Assembly: GCA_030272585.1 (NCBI GenBank)
Contig: BSYQ01000001.1
Span: forward strand, 3,720,001 to 3,784,000
DNA from: Bryopsis sp. KO-2023
Taxonomy: Eukaryota > Chlorophyta > Ulvophyceae > Bryopsidales > Bryopsidaceae
DNA length: 64,000 bases
Direction: 5' to 3'
Part shown: positions 1 through 13,000 of the stretch, piece after piece
Layout of the letters: each line of letters begins with the position of its first letter
Numbering within the stretch: the first letter of the stretch is position 1
Position numbers and translations under genes: made by a program
The notes under the pieces: model-generated
The model's input: the letters and a program-made list of their open reading frames with translations, nothing else
Database searches by the model: none
Told to the model about the DNA's origin: nothing

Positions 1-966
1 TCGCCTCCCTCAGCCGCAGAGGAAGGAGCCTGGCCCAATCGGTTGTTGAAAACGCTGTAGCATCTCACATCCAAGCAAAATCGATTCTCACTGTGATGCC
101 ATGACTAGATCTTTTGACGATGTGCGTCTGATTTTCCCTGCTCTCCCAGAGCTGGCTTGCGTGATCTTCAAATGCTGTCGCAGGTCCAGCCCCCGTTGAT
201 ATTTTCCAGGACCGTCCAATCCAGTTCCTGATCGACGTGCCTCTGCACATTTGGAGGGTGCGCGGCGCCCCACTCAGCGGTGTTCCTATTCAGTCACAGT
301 GCGATGTCATGTGAATCGTTCGATTATTCGTGCTCTTGCTTATGGACTGGCTTACTGATGCTGGGTATGAGATAAAAATGGTGCTCGCCTCCCTTTGTAG
401 TTGCGAGTGCAAGTTGCTGTCTCGTGCCGCCGTCGAAACCCAACACTGGATATGCGATAAAAGTGTTCAATGGTAGGAATATGCCCGGATCTATCCCACA
501 GTTTCAAGCACTGTTGCTCCGTTCCGACACCGCCGCATGCACTGTGGAGGGTTGAGGGAGATAAACGCATGCAGTGTTATTTCCTTGCCGTCTCCACGAA
601 ACCATGTTTATTGGGTGCACGGGGAATTGCAGCCGTGGTGCCGGTGTGCATTTATGTGACGAGAGTTTGTGTCGTGCACAGGTTGGACGAGAATATATTC
701 GCCGGCCCCCGCCCCTGCGGGTGGCGTTCATTGCTTGGCTGGTACAGTATTTGCTTTCTTGCCGACGTTTGCTTGTAGCTAGTACAAAGTCTGATTCGCA
801 TCGCCAATTCTACAGGTCCTCGTCAGCTCATCCGGATCGTTAGGTAACAATCTCAGCTGAATGCTTTTGCTGCTCATCACAACTGTTGATTGGATGTTTG
901 GTTTGCATCGAAGAATTAAAAACCAACCTCTCGAACAATTCATGGCAATGGTTTCTGCCACAGTAC
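1..966. other. Upstream region, no gene identified
   Basis: I find no conserved coding sequence here. Short open frames overlap on both strands without family resemblance. A 5' exon of the repeat protein that follows could lie here: its frame is open back to about 886, and an AG acceptor-like site ends at 962, just before the first ATG at 967. No exon could be proven. Confidence 0.5.
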
Positions 967-3900
967 ATGACCCTTATGCCTCTGATGACAGGGAGATCTA
1001 TCAAGCCAGAATTGAATGATGAGGGAGGTTCTTGGAAATGGGAAGATGGGAGGTGGAAGTGGCACTGGAAACAGTATGTATCACCAAAACAAGGAGATCC
1101 ACAGGGAACTGCCTCAGCCACAGGAGAGATGAGGGCACCTAAATCAACTCCTTTCCCTGATGAACCTGCTCAAAAGAAGTCTGCGCCGCAGTCCAGGGAG
1201 TCAGCAGCTAGACGAGGTGGAACAGGGACGGGTGCTGATTATGGCCTTCCTGCAGACCAAAGACCAGTAGGTGATCCCATAGTGAAGTCAAAGGCCTCAG
1301 CCCGGCCAGCATCATGTGGCCCATGTCCAAGCTGTCCCAAGAAGTCACCACAGAGCAACGAGTCCCCATTGTCTGAAGCAATGCGTCAATCCGCTGAGGC
1401 TAGGCAGTGGAATACAAAAGAGCATGCACCCAACCTCCTTCCTCCACCCGTGGATAGGCATGGACGCGTCCTCCCTCCGCACAAAACAAAACATCCTCAG
1501 CCAGAGGACAAGCACGCACCCATCGTTGCACCTCCCAAGATTGCACCTTCCAAACCCAAGGAAGTAGACTACCCGAAGCCAGAGGACAAGCATGCCCCCA
1601 TCGTTCCTCCGCACGAAGTGAAATATCCTCAACCAGAGGACAAGCACGCACCCATCGTTGCACCTCCCAAGATATCAGCTTCCAAACCCAAGGAAGTAGA
1701 CTACCCGAAGCCAGAGCTCAAGCATGGACCCATAGTTGCGCCTCACAAAGTGAAATATCCACAGCCAGAGGACAAGCATGGACCTATCGTTGCACCTCAC
1801 AAGATATCAGCTTCCAAACCCAAGGAAGTAGACTACCCGAAGCCAGAGGACAAGCATGGACCCATAGTTGCACCTCACAAAGTGAAATATCCACAGCCAG
1901 AGGACAAGCATGGACCTATCGTTGCACCTCACAAGATATCAGCTTCCAAACCCAAGGAAGTAGACTACCCGAAGCCAGAGGACAAGCATGGACCCATAGT
2001 TGCACCTCACAAAGTGAAATATCCACAGCCAGAGGACAAGCATGGACCCATCGTTGCACCTCACAAGATATCAGCTTCCAAACCCAAGGAAGTAGACTAT
2101 CCGAAGCCAGAGCTCAAGCATGGACCCATAGTTGCACCTCACAAAGTGAAATATCCACAGCCAGAGGACAAGCATGGACCTATCGTTGCACCTCACAAGA
2201 TATCAGCTTCCAAACCCAAGGAAGTAGACTACCCGAAGCCAGAGGACAAGCATGGACCCATCGTTGCACCTCACAAAGTGAAATATCCACAGCCAGAGGA
2301 CAAGCATGGACCCATCGTCGCACCTCACAAAGTGAAATATCCTCAGCCAGAGGACAAGCACGCACCCATCGTTGCACCTCCCAAGATTTCACCTTCCAAA
2401 CCCAAGGAGGTAGACTACCCGAAGCCAGAGCTCAAGCATGCCCCCGTCGTTCCTGCGCACAAAGTAAAATATCCTGAGCCAGAGGATAAGCACGGACCCA
2501 TCAGGACAGCTCCAAAGATGAAATACCCGCAGCCAGAGGATAAGCCTGCTGCTAAGCCCCATGACCCCTGTGCTTGTATATGCCCTGGAGAAGGTAGGAA
2601 AAGTTGCAGGCCCCATTTATTGCAGTGTGGCTTCAAGGCTGTATGTATACTTAAAAGAGCTGTGTTGTGCAGGTGGCGGAGGAGGAGGAGGAGGAGGAGA
2701 CTTAGTGAGCGGTGGTGGTGGCGGTGGTGGGGAGAGTCCACATGATGGTGGTGGTGGAGGCGGAGGTGGAGGTGCTCCTGGGTCAGGTGGAGAAGGGGGT
2801 GGTGATAAGTCTGGTGGAGGTGGAGGAGGTGGGCATGTGACTGGCCCAGTTTCTCCAGGAGCAGGAGGGAATTCTACATCATTGTTGGGTGGTGGTGGTG
2901 GAGGTGGAGGAGGTGCATCAGGTAAAACATCTCAGGAAAACTTCTGGTAGCATGTCACTGAAGCAAAAGTCACAAAGTCTCAGCCCTCAACTTCATTTCT
3001 TTCAGGTGGTGGAGGATCTGGTGGTGGAGGCCCCGGAGGTGGAGGTACTGGTGGTGGTGGAGATGACGGAGGAGGTGCTGGATCGGGTGGACAAGCAGAA
3101 GATGGTAAAGGTCCAGGTGGTGGAGGAGGAGGAGGTGGTGGTGGTAAGAGCACTAAAGCTGGTATTGAGGATGGTGGTGGTGGTGGAGGAGGTGGTGGTG
3201 CAGCTGGTGGTGGTGGTACTGGCGGTGGCGACAGGAAGGGTGGTGGTGGGTCTGGTGGTGGCACAACAGAACATCCTGATGCCACTGGAGGTGGTGGAGG
3301 TGGAGGTGGAACAGGAGGTGGTGGTGGAGGAGGAGGTGCTGGCGATAAATCAGGAGGAACAGGTATGGTCTGGATGAAAACACTGAAGTGATATGTATGC
3401 ATGATGGGAGAAGGAAAAGCTGGACACCAATTTTACAAAATTATGATGCTTATGTATTGTACCAGGTGGAGGTGGTCGAAGCGACACTAAAAGCGGTGGC
3501 GGTGGCGGTTCTGGCGGGGCACTGAAAGGCAAAGATGGTGGTGGTGGTGGAGGAGGTGGTGGAGGTGACCTCGACAAGGAAGGGCACTCTGGGGGTGGGG
3601 GTGGAGGAGGCGGCGGTCAAAAGAAGGGTGCATCAGGGAAAGGAGGTGGAGATCTATCTGGTGGTGGTGGCTCCGGAGGGCATGGTGGTGGAGCGGGAGG
3701 AGGTGGAGGTGATGCTGGAGGAGGAGGTGGTGGAGGTGGTGGGGATGGTACAGGTCAAGGTAAGTCACTTCATTATGAATTGGCAAAGGGCTTCTTCGAA
3801 GAGTGGTGATGAAATTTCATGTTGATACCATTTTACCCATGCTATCCTGGGCTCACAACTACTAGTATTCACCTTTGCACTTATTTCCACTGCTGAATCA

Positions 3901-5178
3901 CTGAGTTTAAATTTGCACACCAGGTGGTGGAGGTACAAGTGTTGGTGGAGGCGGGGGCGGTGAAGGGTCAGGCCCTGGTGGATCAGGAGGAGGAGGTGGT
4001 GGCGGATTAGGTGGTAAGTGCGCTGATACTGGAGGAGGAGGAGGAGGTGGAGGTGGAGGTCTTGATGGAGTGGGAGGTGGAACTGCGGACAGACATGGTG
4101 GAGGTGGTGGTGGCAGTGATGGAGGCGGTGGTGGTGCCGGAGGAGGAGCTGGTGGAGGTGGTGGTGGAGGAGGAGGTGATGGATCTTATGGAAAGGGTGG
4201 TGGAGGTCTTGCAGGTGGAGATACTGGAACAGGAGGTGGAGGTGGAGGTGGGGGACTTTCTGGTGGAGGAACTGGAGGAGGTGGTACAGGGGGAGGCGGT
4301 GGCCAAGGAGGTGGAAAGAAAAAGGGTAAGTGTGAAAAGATATTTATTAGTGAGAAAACAGATTGTGTCAATACAATGTGTAAGTCCATGGGTCGACTTG
4401 TGAGCATGCCTGGAAATTAGCTCAAGTTGGATGAGGATGTTTTTGAATCCATATGTTATGGAGCCACTTTGGCTTGCTTTCTTCCTGATATTTATCAACA
4501 CGCTTGTGATGGACTTTTGTAAATGCAGCCGGAGGAGGTGGTGGAGGAGGAGGAGATTCTGGAGGAGGGGGCGGTGGAGGAGGCTCTCCAGGGGGTTCTG
4601 GCCATGGAACGGGGGGAGATTTGGGCGGTGGTGGTGGAGGTGGTGATGGCTCTGGTGGAGGTGGTGGTGGCGCTGGTGGATATGCTGAGCACCGAACCAC
4701 TTGGAAAGGTGATGCCCTGTCCATGCTGGGAAACAGAATAATCTGATCGTTGCACCTGAACATTCTTTGTTGTGGATAACTTTGAATGGAAATGAAAGCA
4801 TGCAAAACATTATTTTGTGGATAAATCCACTTGAGCACATGGTTGCACAAGTGATCGCTCCCTGAAGAAAGGTAGCACCTAATACATACATTGCTGCTGT
4901 GTTCCTTTTCACGAACGAAGAGAAAGATATCCAACCTCGATCTGTCTGTTTGAGTGGAATGACCCCATGTTGCAGGATCATCATATGGATATGGATCTAC
5001 TGACTGGCACGATTGGGCATACGGTGGCACGCACCAGAAATCCAAAAAATCCAAAGCCAGTTCCCACACATCGGAGGGCAAAGATGAAGGGGACGATCAG
5101 AAAAGCGGTTCCTCCCATTGGGGTCAGTCTGTCCAGGAGGGAAAACATCACCGCCTTTCGAATCGGTTCATTATTTAG
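967..5178 (+). CDS. Pro/His-repeat and Gly-rich structural (probably extracellular) protein, 7 exons
   Basis: Exons 967-2593, 2673-2921, 3006-3362, 3466-3759, 3924-4325, 4529-4708 and 4976-5178 give about 1103 aa. All six introns are GT-AG and all sit in phase 1, so each middle exon is a multiple of three. The N-terminus has a Trp-rich patch (WKWEDGRWKWHW). It is followed by a Lys/Pro/Glu/His-rich tandem repeat with core units such as PKPEDKHGPIVAPHK (about 1489-2550, period 132 bp, 44 aa). Exons 2-6 encode almost pure glycine runs with scattered Ser, Thr, Asp and Lys. Exon 7 is a hydrophilic tail rich in Ser, Lys, His and Trp. Composition suggests a cell-wall, matrix or adhesive protein, like plant GRP/PRP proteins; that role is inference. 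No signal peptide is visible at 967, so an upstream exon is possible. The start is the first ATG in the open frame. Confidence 0.72.
1489..2545 (+). repeat. 132-bp tandem repeat (44-aa unit) within the Pro/His-rich protein
   Basis: The marker string gaagtagactac recurs at 1561, 1693, 1825, 1957, 2089 and 2221, exactly 132 bp apart, and again in altered form at 2407. Each unit holds two or three sub-modules of the type PxPExKHgPIVaPhK. Copies differ by only a few bases, which points to recent expansion or gene conversion. Confidence 0.93.
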
Positions 5179-7636
5179 ATGTGTGAGAAGAATATACCAG
5201 GAAATTTCAACACGTGCACGTGTGCACACACAAGTGTGTGCAAGTGGAAAGCAATGTTCAATGGACAAGTTAAGCTAGGACACGCGTCTGTGTCATATCA
5301 TGTCATTTGTATCCACTCAGAAGTTCATTCTGTTGTGGAATTTTCGTGCTTATTCCTATAGGCCTCTGTTTTGAGTTCGTTTTTTTTTTATAGATGAGGT
5401 TTATGGCTGTTTGTAATATCCCCCCCCCCCCCTGAATTTCGAGGTAGGAAGTCTGATGGGAATATTGTCAAGATTTTGTTTGTATTGATGATTGACATCT
5501 GGATATATATTTTTTTGTTGCGAAAGTGATGGATTGAGGAAGTTTTTTGCTTGTGAAAAGCACTGTCGTTTCCTGTGATGCTGCGCTCTGTTTCGAATGC
5601 ATTCACAAGGGGACCCTCGTCAGGATTCCAATTATTTTCAAACTGCTGCGGTAAAACTTGGTTTCGAAAACTCCTCACTGGAAATTTTGATTCTATGATG
5701 GGGTGAAAGTAATTCCCTTTCTCTCTTTTATCCCTGGCTGAACCCCCCCAACCCGAACAGAAATGCCAGAGAAAAAACCTCCACCAGAGACTGCTCCTCG
5801 CGGATGAAAGGACACAAAATCGTGCCAAAAGCCTACCCCATCGGGTCACCAGTTCTCTGTGCTTTGTTCACCACCACCGTTCAGTGGAATCCACTTTTTC
5901 TCATCGTGTTTGAAGTACGAGGTATGACGTCAAGACGAACGGAAAATCGACGAAGAAGAGCACCACGCAACCCAGACTTTTTTGAGAATCGACCCTGCGG
6001 TCGATCGAAGCAGCATTGTGATGGACTTTCCTTGATTGTCGTCCACAGAAAGAACAACCTTTCCCGTTCTCCACAACGTGTTTCACTTTCTTCTGTGGAC
6101 GTTTCGGCAGTCGTGCTTTCGGCAATGGGTACTATGGTCGATTGGGCGCGATCTGGGGGAGAAAGCACACACGCCTGGTCAAGACTGCCTCGTCACGACA
6201 TACTGGAATTCCCTGCCCAAACTCGGTCGAGCTGAGACTGCAGCCCTGAACTCCACTTCACCGAGACGTCTGCAGTGCCGGAACACCATCGGCCTCGACT
6301 CCGTGCGAGCCAGGGTGAGTGCGACTTTGTAAGGGCTTGGTTGTTACAACACACACGCAGCGAGACAGGTCTTGGTGGGATGCCCCACCTGGTAGTAGCT
6401 TTTCTCGATTCCCTCCATTCCTTGGCCCTCCCTCCTGACGGATTTCTGAAGATGCAACCCCACCATGCATCCCGCCAAGCGACCATCCTAAAAATTCTTT
6501 TCCGATCGGGACGCCTGGTGTTAAACGTGGGGGTGGTTAAGAGTTTGGAGTTCCCTGACCACTAGATAGTAACAAGAAGGGGCAGATCAACGATGTTAGC
6601 GTTTTGAGAACAAAAACGGTTGGGACGGATAGGGGGTCAAAGAAGTCGTGTTCTCTGGACTGGGGGGTTGCAACCCTCAATTGAGAGTTGCGTGTGGTGT
6701 GGTGTGGTTGGGGAAAACCACAACCCTTCTTTCAGGGAGTGGCCTCGTGAATGAACCGTCGATTGTTTACGTACTGCAAGCTTTGTTTTTGGCGATTGGA
6801 TCTTGTGCCTTCAAAAAACAAGACAAATCAATACAGAATAACTCCTGCCCAAGCTACCTGAACAATTTGTGGCAGAAAAACCGAGGATAAGTTTTGAAAC
6901 CCCAGCACTGGCCCCACAGAAAAGAAAAACCCACAGAAAATCATACTCGTAAAAAATCCTGAGAAAAGCGCTCTGCAGTCGGAGCTCTCCCCCCCCTCTG
7001 CAAGAAAACGATCAACCAATAATTACAAGGCGGCAAAAAGAGGCCATCACCCCCCATAATGCTGGAAAAATAAAAACGTAGCCACCATGAAAAAGAACCC
7101 ACCCCAAAAAAGTTCCTGAAATACAAAAAACATGAAACCCAGAGCAGGAAACACACACAAAACCCGACGACCCCACCACTCCACCCTGCATTCATGTCCG
7201 CACTGCTTGATGGTTTATCCAGAAACTCCCAGATCTCGGCTGTTTCTTTGACAGACTTACGGTTCCGTCAGAAGCCCACGTGTAGTTGCCCGTCTGACTC
7301 GGGGGACCACAATAGCGCCCACCCTTCCGAAAGCCGTCGCCCGTCCATCTGGACTTCTACAGCGCCGTATTTTACGACTCCAAGAGGCTTTTTGTGTGCG
7401 CTTTGTCACCGACGTCCGAAAGGAGGTGTTGTGAGGTGGAGATGGTGAGTGTGGGGATGGTCGCTTGCAGTGAATGTTTTAGGGCACTGTTTCTTTTCCG
7501 CTAAAAATCTTTATTGGCGCGTCACACACAAATCCGACCTCGCTTTCCCTTTTATCGTCGGACGCGCGATGTGTCTGCGTGGAATCCAAAGATTCTGATT
7601 CTCACGCAGTGCTGCAAAGACGTTATTGCGAGAAAG
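5179..7636. other. Intergenic region, no gene identified
   Basis: This stretch holds a C10 run near 5418 and A/T-rich low-complexity DNA. Open frames (for example 5804-6235 on +) show no recognisable domain and no consistent splice structure. The last part probably contains the promoter of the RING gene. Confidence 0.5.
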
Positions 7637-8881
7637 ATGAGCTGGAACTCGCGATCTAGGGTTTTCGGCTAATCTCTACGCCTCGCCTCTGCTCGTCGAT
7701 TCACTTTTTGCTCTTTCAGGACGCGGATATCGAGTTGGCGAAGGTGCTGCAGGAGCAGGAAGAAGCTTTGTACAGACACAGCTGCCAAAGTGGAAGGAGT
7801 TTCGGGTGAGCGAAACGGGGAAATTGACGCTTTTACCGCAGTAACGCGCTGCTTATGCACGAGCTTGCGATTTCTGTTTCGTTGCCGAATTCGGGAGTGG
7901 TGTAGTCGTCTTGGGGAGTCATCCTCAAGAGATGTCTTTTCCTTCCCAGGGCTGCCGCATCCAGCCCTTCCGCTGGACCGTCGACGAACTTATCTGACGA
8001 GGAGTTAGCCCGACGGCTGCAAAGGGAGGACGACACGGAGCATTGGAGATCATTGACAGGTAATTGCAGTGCTCGTCGTTTTTTACGGGTTTTTTTTCTC
8101 GTCCGCATGGTTAGATTTTCTTCTTGTTCTCTTACGTGGCGGCAGGTTCTGGCAGCTCTGGATTGGATGACTATTTGTCAGACGATCCAGTGGATGTGGA
8201 TGCCATGACATACGAAGAGTTGCAAGCTCTGGGGGAGGTGGTGGGCAGTGTGAATAAAGGACTACCAGAGGCCGCCATCGAAGCCATTCCAGTGCAGATG
8301 TACAAACCAACAACCAAGGAGTCTCAGATGGAAGAACAGTAAGCCCCTCCCTCCCCTATGCTGCCAAACCTGCGTGGTTTTCTGATTGCTTCCTTCTGGT
8401 TTTGGCTGTTTTTTTGTGTGTGTGTGTGTGTGTGTGAAATGCATTATGAAAATATGTGCGTGCGCGTAGGTGTGCAATTTGTCAATGTGAATTTGATACT
8501 GGTGAGATGCTGAAGAGCTTGCCGTGCAAGCACATGTACCATCCTCCCTGTATTTCGCAGTGGTTGTCCATCAGCAAGGTGAATGCCCTTGCTTCACTCA
8601 ACAGAGATATTGTTTCGTTGGTTTCATGGTCCAGCCATATACATGCTTCTCACCACCAACAGACAATGTTGTTTATTCAGAAGTGGTGAAAATCATTCCT
8701 GTTTTCCGATTGAGTGGTTTATGATCTTTTTGAAAAAACGCTGCACATGTATACTAATGGCATCCGTATTGATGTTTTTGGGTTTTTTTTCATGCATGTT
8801 TGCTTCCTGCAGACCTGTCCAGTGTGCAACACTGAAGTGCAAGACAATCGAAGGTCCAGTGACAGCAGTTCACTCGGCTGA
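7637..8881 (+). CDS. BB: BIG BROTHER-like RING-H2 E3 ubiquitin ligase
   Basis: Exons 7720-7805, 7950-8059, 8146-8338, 8470-8578 and 8813-8881 join in frame. A short first exon 7637-7660 with a weak gttttc donor is the most likely start, giving 196 aa. The C-terminal half carries the family hallmark MTYEELQALGEVVG, a GLPEAAIEAIP linker, then a RING-H2 finger: CAICQC, LPCKHMYHPPCI, and CPVC from the last exon. The zinc-ligand order (C-C-C-H-H-C-C-C) is intact. The N-terminal part is acidic and has repeated ELAxxLQxE-type helices. In plants BIG BROTHER and relatives ubiquitinate growth regulators to limit organ size; ligase activity here is inferred from the finger. The family call is firm, the first exon is not. 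Intron 3 contains a (GT)n microsatellite. Confidence 0.85.
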
Positions 8882-10095
8882 ATGGATCAGATTTACTGGC
8901 GATGGGTCCAAGTTGTTTTGTTTTTTTCAAACGGGGTAGAGGGAGGGAGGGTAGGTAGGATCTGGGGCTGCGAATTTCTTTTTTTGGTGGTTTTGAGGAG
9001 GAAATAGGGCAACGATTTTGTGCAGTGCACATTCTGTGCGTAGAAAAAAAATAGTAGGGCGATGCATGCACCTTCAATTCTTCCCATCAGGGTATGCTGA
9101 CCCAACCAACTGTAAACATCTGGAGTTGTTTTTTCTTTGCTGTCCATCTCAATTTTCTTTTTTTTGGGGGGGGGAGGGGGGGGGGGGCAATAATAAACCT
9201 GGGAAAAAAAGCCTTCGTCTCGAATATAAGATATATATTTGTGTATGTGTATATATATTGCTGCACTCTCCCCAGAGGATCGTGAATCATCCTCCATGTC
9301 ATGTATCATTTTTCTTTGCTTTCATTGTTTGAAAAGATATTTTGATTTGTGAGGGGGAAAACTTTAAAAAATCTTAAAATATAATAATGAATATTCTCAA
9401 TATTCTCTTAAAACCAAAAAAAAAAAAAAAAAAACGATGGAGAGTGTGGGTCAACCGACAATTTTTTTTTTCTTCTTCTTCTTGATGCCGACTCGAAAGA
9501 AGTATTCTTCTTTCATATGACGAAATGCTGAGATGACCTCATCGACCTTTGTTGCGAATTGCCTCCAATTACTAACAATCTGAGTGTGCCCCAATAACTT
9601 TTTTTTCCCCCGAGATTAATGCACACACACACATTTTTTTTTTTCTTGATTGGTGTCGATCCATCGTTTTTTTAACGCCTTCTTTTTCCCCATTTCTTTC
9701 TTTCCTTTTTTTTTTTTTTTATTCGTCAGGATGATATTTAAAAAAAACACCATCCTGCAAATTTCTTTCTACCTTCATAAACAATCGCAACCCATGGTCA
9801 ACTACAAAACACACGATGGTCCGATGGAAAAAACACCACCAAAGCACCACAACACCATCCTGTTTTACAAATCATATAGTGAAATTGAACGAGGGTCTTC
9901 TTTTGTTTCTTCTTACCCACCGCACCCCTCTTCCCTAAAAAAAGCCAAACCACATTACTTGAAACACCCTACCCAGATGGCGGTTGAACCCAAGCCACCC
10001 AATTAAAAAGACTAGGAAACCATACCATTGCCCCATCGGAAGAAAAAGAAACATCGAAGCTCCCAATCAGGCAATCGCTTTTGTGTTTTCCCCTC
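8882..10095. other. Convergent intergenic spacer, low complexity
   Basis: This spacer lies between the convergent RING (+) and WD40 (-) genes. It contains a near-pure G run at about 9167-9186, an A18 run near 9417, several T-runs and short CA repeats. An aataataaa string near 9190 could be a polyadenylation signal for the RING gene. No coding sequence was recognised. Confidence 0.5.
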
Positions 10096-13000
10096 CTACC
10101 CACCACCAGCCTCGATCCCTAAAGCCGTCGAATCGGCCAATTCATCCACCTTCAACAGCTCATCCTCGAATCTATAGACGTCTCCCCCACGACCCCCATT
10201 AGTCATGTGGGTTTGGGTATGCCTTAAAATCCTCAGCTTTCCACCTTTCGTTCCATAGAGAATGCCCTCCCCAGCGAATGGATGGAAGCAAGCCGTATTG
10301 GCTTCATCCTCCACAGAATGCAGCACTCTGACCAGCGCAAGATCAGACGCCCTATACACCTCCAGCAACGTGTGGATTTCTCCGATGGTCTGTCCCTGAG
10401 AAACCAGCTCCCTGACCAGGAATCGATGCTTCCGGCCATACGACAGCAAAATCATGTCCGAGCCTGGTGAAAACTGAACAGATGTCAAACAATGCCCAGC
10501 GCTGATCGGGCGAGACCTGACCACCTCTCCGAAGGTATCCCTCTCCAGCGAAATGACCTTTAGCTCGTAACTATACCCCATTTTGGGGGTGGGGCCTAGG
10601 CTTGCTGTGCACACCGCCAGGAATCGCCCACAAGACGACATGTGTGCACCCATTTCGCTGCAGAGCACCGTCCCTGGGATTTCAAGGAGAAGCCCTTTCA
10701 GATTTTTGTGCGGGTTGTCCCGGTCAAATTTCCACATCGTCAACCGTGTCGTGCAGGGCAGCTCTTGAGAATTAAACCCTGGCAATGATGCGAAAATCTG
10801 GCCGATTCTGGTCAGAGCTGTGTGCGTTATTAATGGAACTTCACTTGCACCCTCTGTCGGAACCAGCTCGAGAGCTGCCGGGGGATCAGCATGCGCACCT
10901 CCTCGTCCTGGAGGGATCAGAGGGATTTCTGGAATGACAAAATCTTGATCAGGGGGTGGATACGGCATCCCACCGTACGATCCACGGGACCCCCTTCGAC
11001 GGTGGTGATTCCCTCGCCTGTTTGGCCAAGTCCGGGGGTGCGATTGCAGTATGTCTGCCCTGGGAACTCTTTCCGGATTCAAAGACAACGTGACTTGTGG
11101 CCATTCATCCCTTCTCATTGCAGCCTCATCTACAGACTGGTGCCTGTTTTGCGTTGGGCGAGATCCTGGCCACCACCCTTGCCTATCCATGTCGCTGCTG
11201 TACCGCCTCCCCGCTGGATTCGAAGGTGGGGGCCCAAACCTGAGACCTCTGAACTGCCCAGCCAGAGTCATGATCTCTGCACTGGACATCATATCATTCT
11301 GGGTGCGTCGATCCTCACCACCATACCCTGGCCAGATGGCTCCTGCAGGCTGGACAGGCATCATGATTGGAGCTTGTTGCATGGGTTGCAAACCCGGCTG
11401 GAGAGGTTGGATGGGTTGTAAAGGCTGCATTCCATGGTGGCCGTTTGGAAATTGCCCCATCATGCCTTGGGGAGGTATGTAGCCCCCCCTTCCTTGCATC
11501 CTGCCTTGGTTTTGCCCCATCCATCCAGCACCCCAGAAATTGAGGGACTCCGCAGCCGGCGGCCTCCCATTCCCCTGATTTGGTTGACTTCCGAGACTCA
11601 GTATTTCTTGTGACGCCCTGTTGAAAACCGGTCCGTTGTATGGATAAGGAAATATTACGGGGGGTGGCTGCACTCCGAACACGTTTCCAGAGGGGGTCGC
11701 TTGATCCCCTGCATACCAGGACTGGTGGTGGCCAGAGTTCGCACCGTTTTCAAACCGCCTCCCCCCGTTCCTGGACACAGCGGCGGCTTCTGGGTTTTCT
11801 TGAATCGATTTTGGTTCGACCCTTTCTGTGGTCATTATCATGGGGGCCCCCAAGGGATGGAAATGAACCGTCCTTATGGTTTCTGTCGTCTTTAACACCA
11901 CGCTAGCTTTGCCAAAGCAGCCGTTCGCATGGTCGTACTCCCACAGGTGCAGCTGCAGGAATAGCATTACACATCACACATCACTCCAGGCCACATATTT
12001 GACGAAATCTATATTTTGGCGTTAACTCCCCCACCCCCCCAAAAAAAAGTGTTTTCGTTAAAAAACAACTGGGTTTCATTTTGATTCATTTCTTACATAA
12101 AACAATGATAACTAATATCAATTTTTATTTTTTTTAAAAGGAATTAAGATCCCAGTCAAAAAATTTTAATAGTATTTTCTTCAGGGACGTTGCTGGTTTG
12201 AAAGTGGGCGAATCACATTCCTCAATCCAGTTTAATTTTTTCCAAAAAGCCAAAAACAAAACATGCAGAGGCTGAAAAACACACAACTAGGGTGGCAAAA
12301 AAAAAGGATGAACTAGGAGAATGGAAAAGAAAATGAAGGCAACTTATTTCTCCTCCAGCAGAATATATTTTTTTTTCTCCAAATATTCACCTTATCACCT
12401 CCAGCAACAGCAAGAAAATCCCCAGTTGGATGGAAACACAGCGATGAAATTGGGCTCCCTGGCAAAAATACAAAAATTGTTTGTGGTTGCAAGGAAAAAT
12501 CCATCATTTTTCCTGCTCTCATCATCTCTGGACTTGAAACCATTTAAAAAAAAATCATCATCTTTAGACTCAAGAATATTTTTGTCCTATTTCTTTTGAG
12601 TGCTGTCATCATCTCTCTGCCTTGTAAGCTTTATTTCCCCACCACAATTCTTCTTTTTTTTAATTTCCATCTGCCTTCTTTTCCAAAATGAAAAAAAAAA
12701 ACATATCAGTTTTTCCTTCAGGGGGGGAAAATGCACCTCGTGAGAAAAATACAGGTGTTGCATGGATCCATTTCATTTTTGTTTTCAAATCAAATCCCTT
12801 TCTTTATATTGAAGTGTCGACATTTCATTCCCAAATGGAAACCCACCAAAATTCTTAGACTGCAAACACTCCCCCGTGTCGACATCCCACACTCGCACTT
12901 CAAAATCCAGAGAGCCGCTGACAACCATGGAACAATTTATGGGGTGAAATCGGACCTAGCCACAAAAAGGAATTCCTTTGGAGTAAGTCGCCGTGTTTTT

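Noticed and set aside
2980-4984. Proline-rich, Ser/Thr-rich and Val/Glu-rich open frames overlapping the glycine exons
   Set aside because: They are shadows of GGN repeats read in other frames or on the other strand. Only the glycine frame is preserved across all six splice junctions.
5804-6235. Open frame of 143 codons
   Set aside because: Low-quality composition, overlapping frames on both strands, no splice support and no family resemblance.
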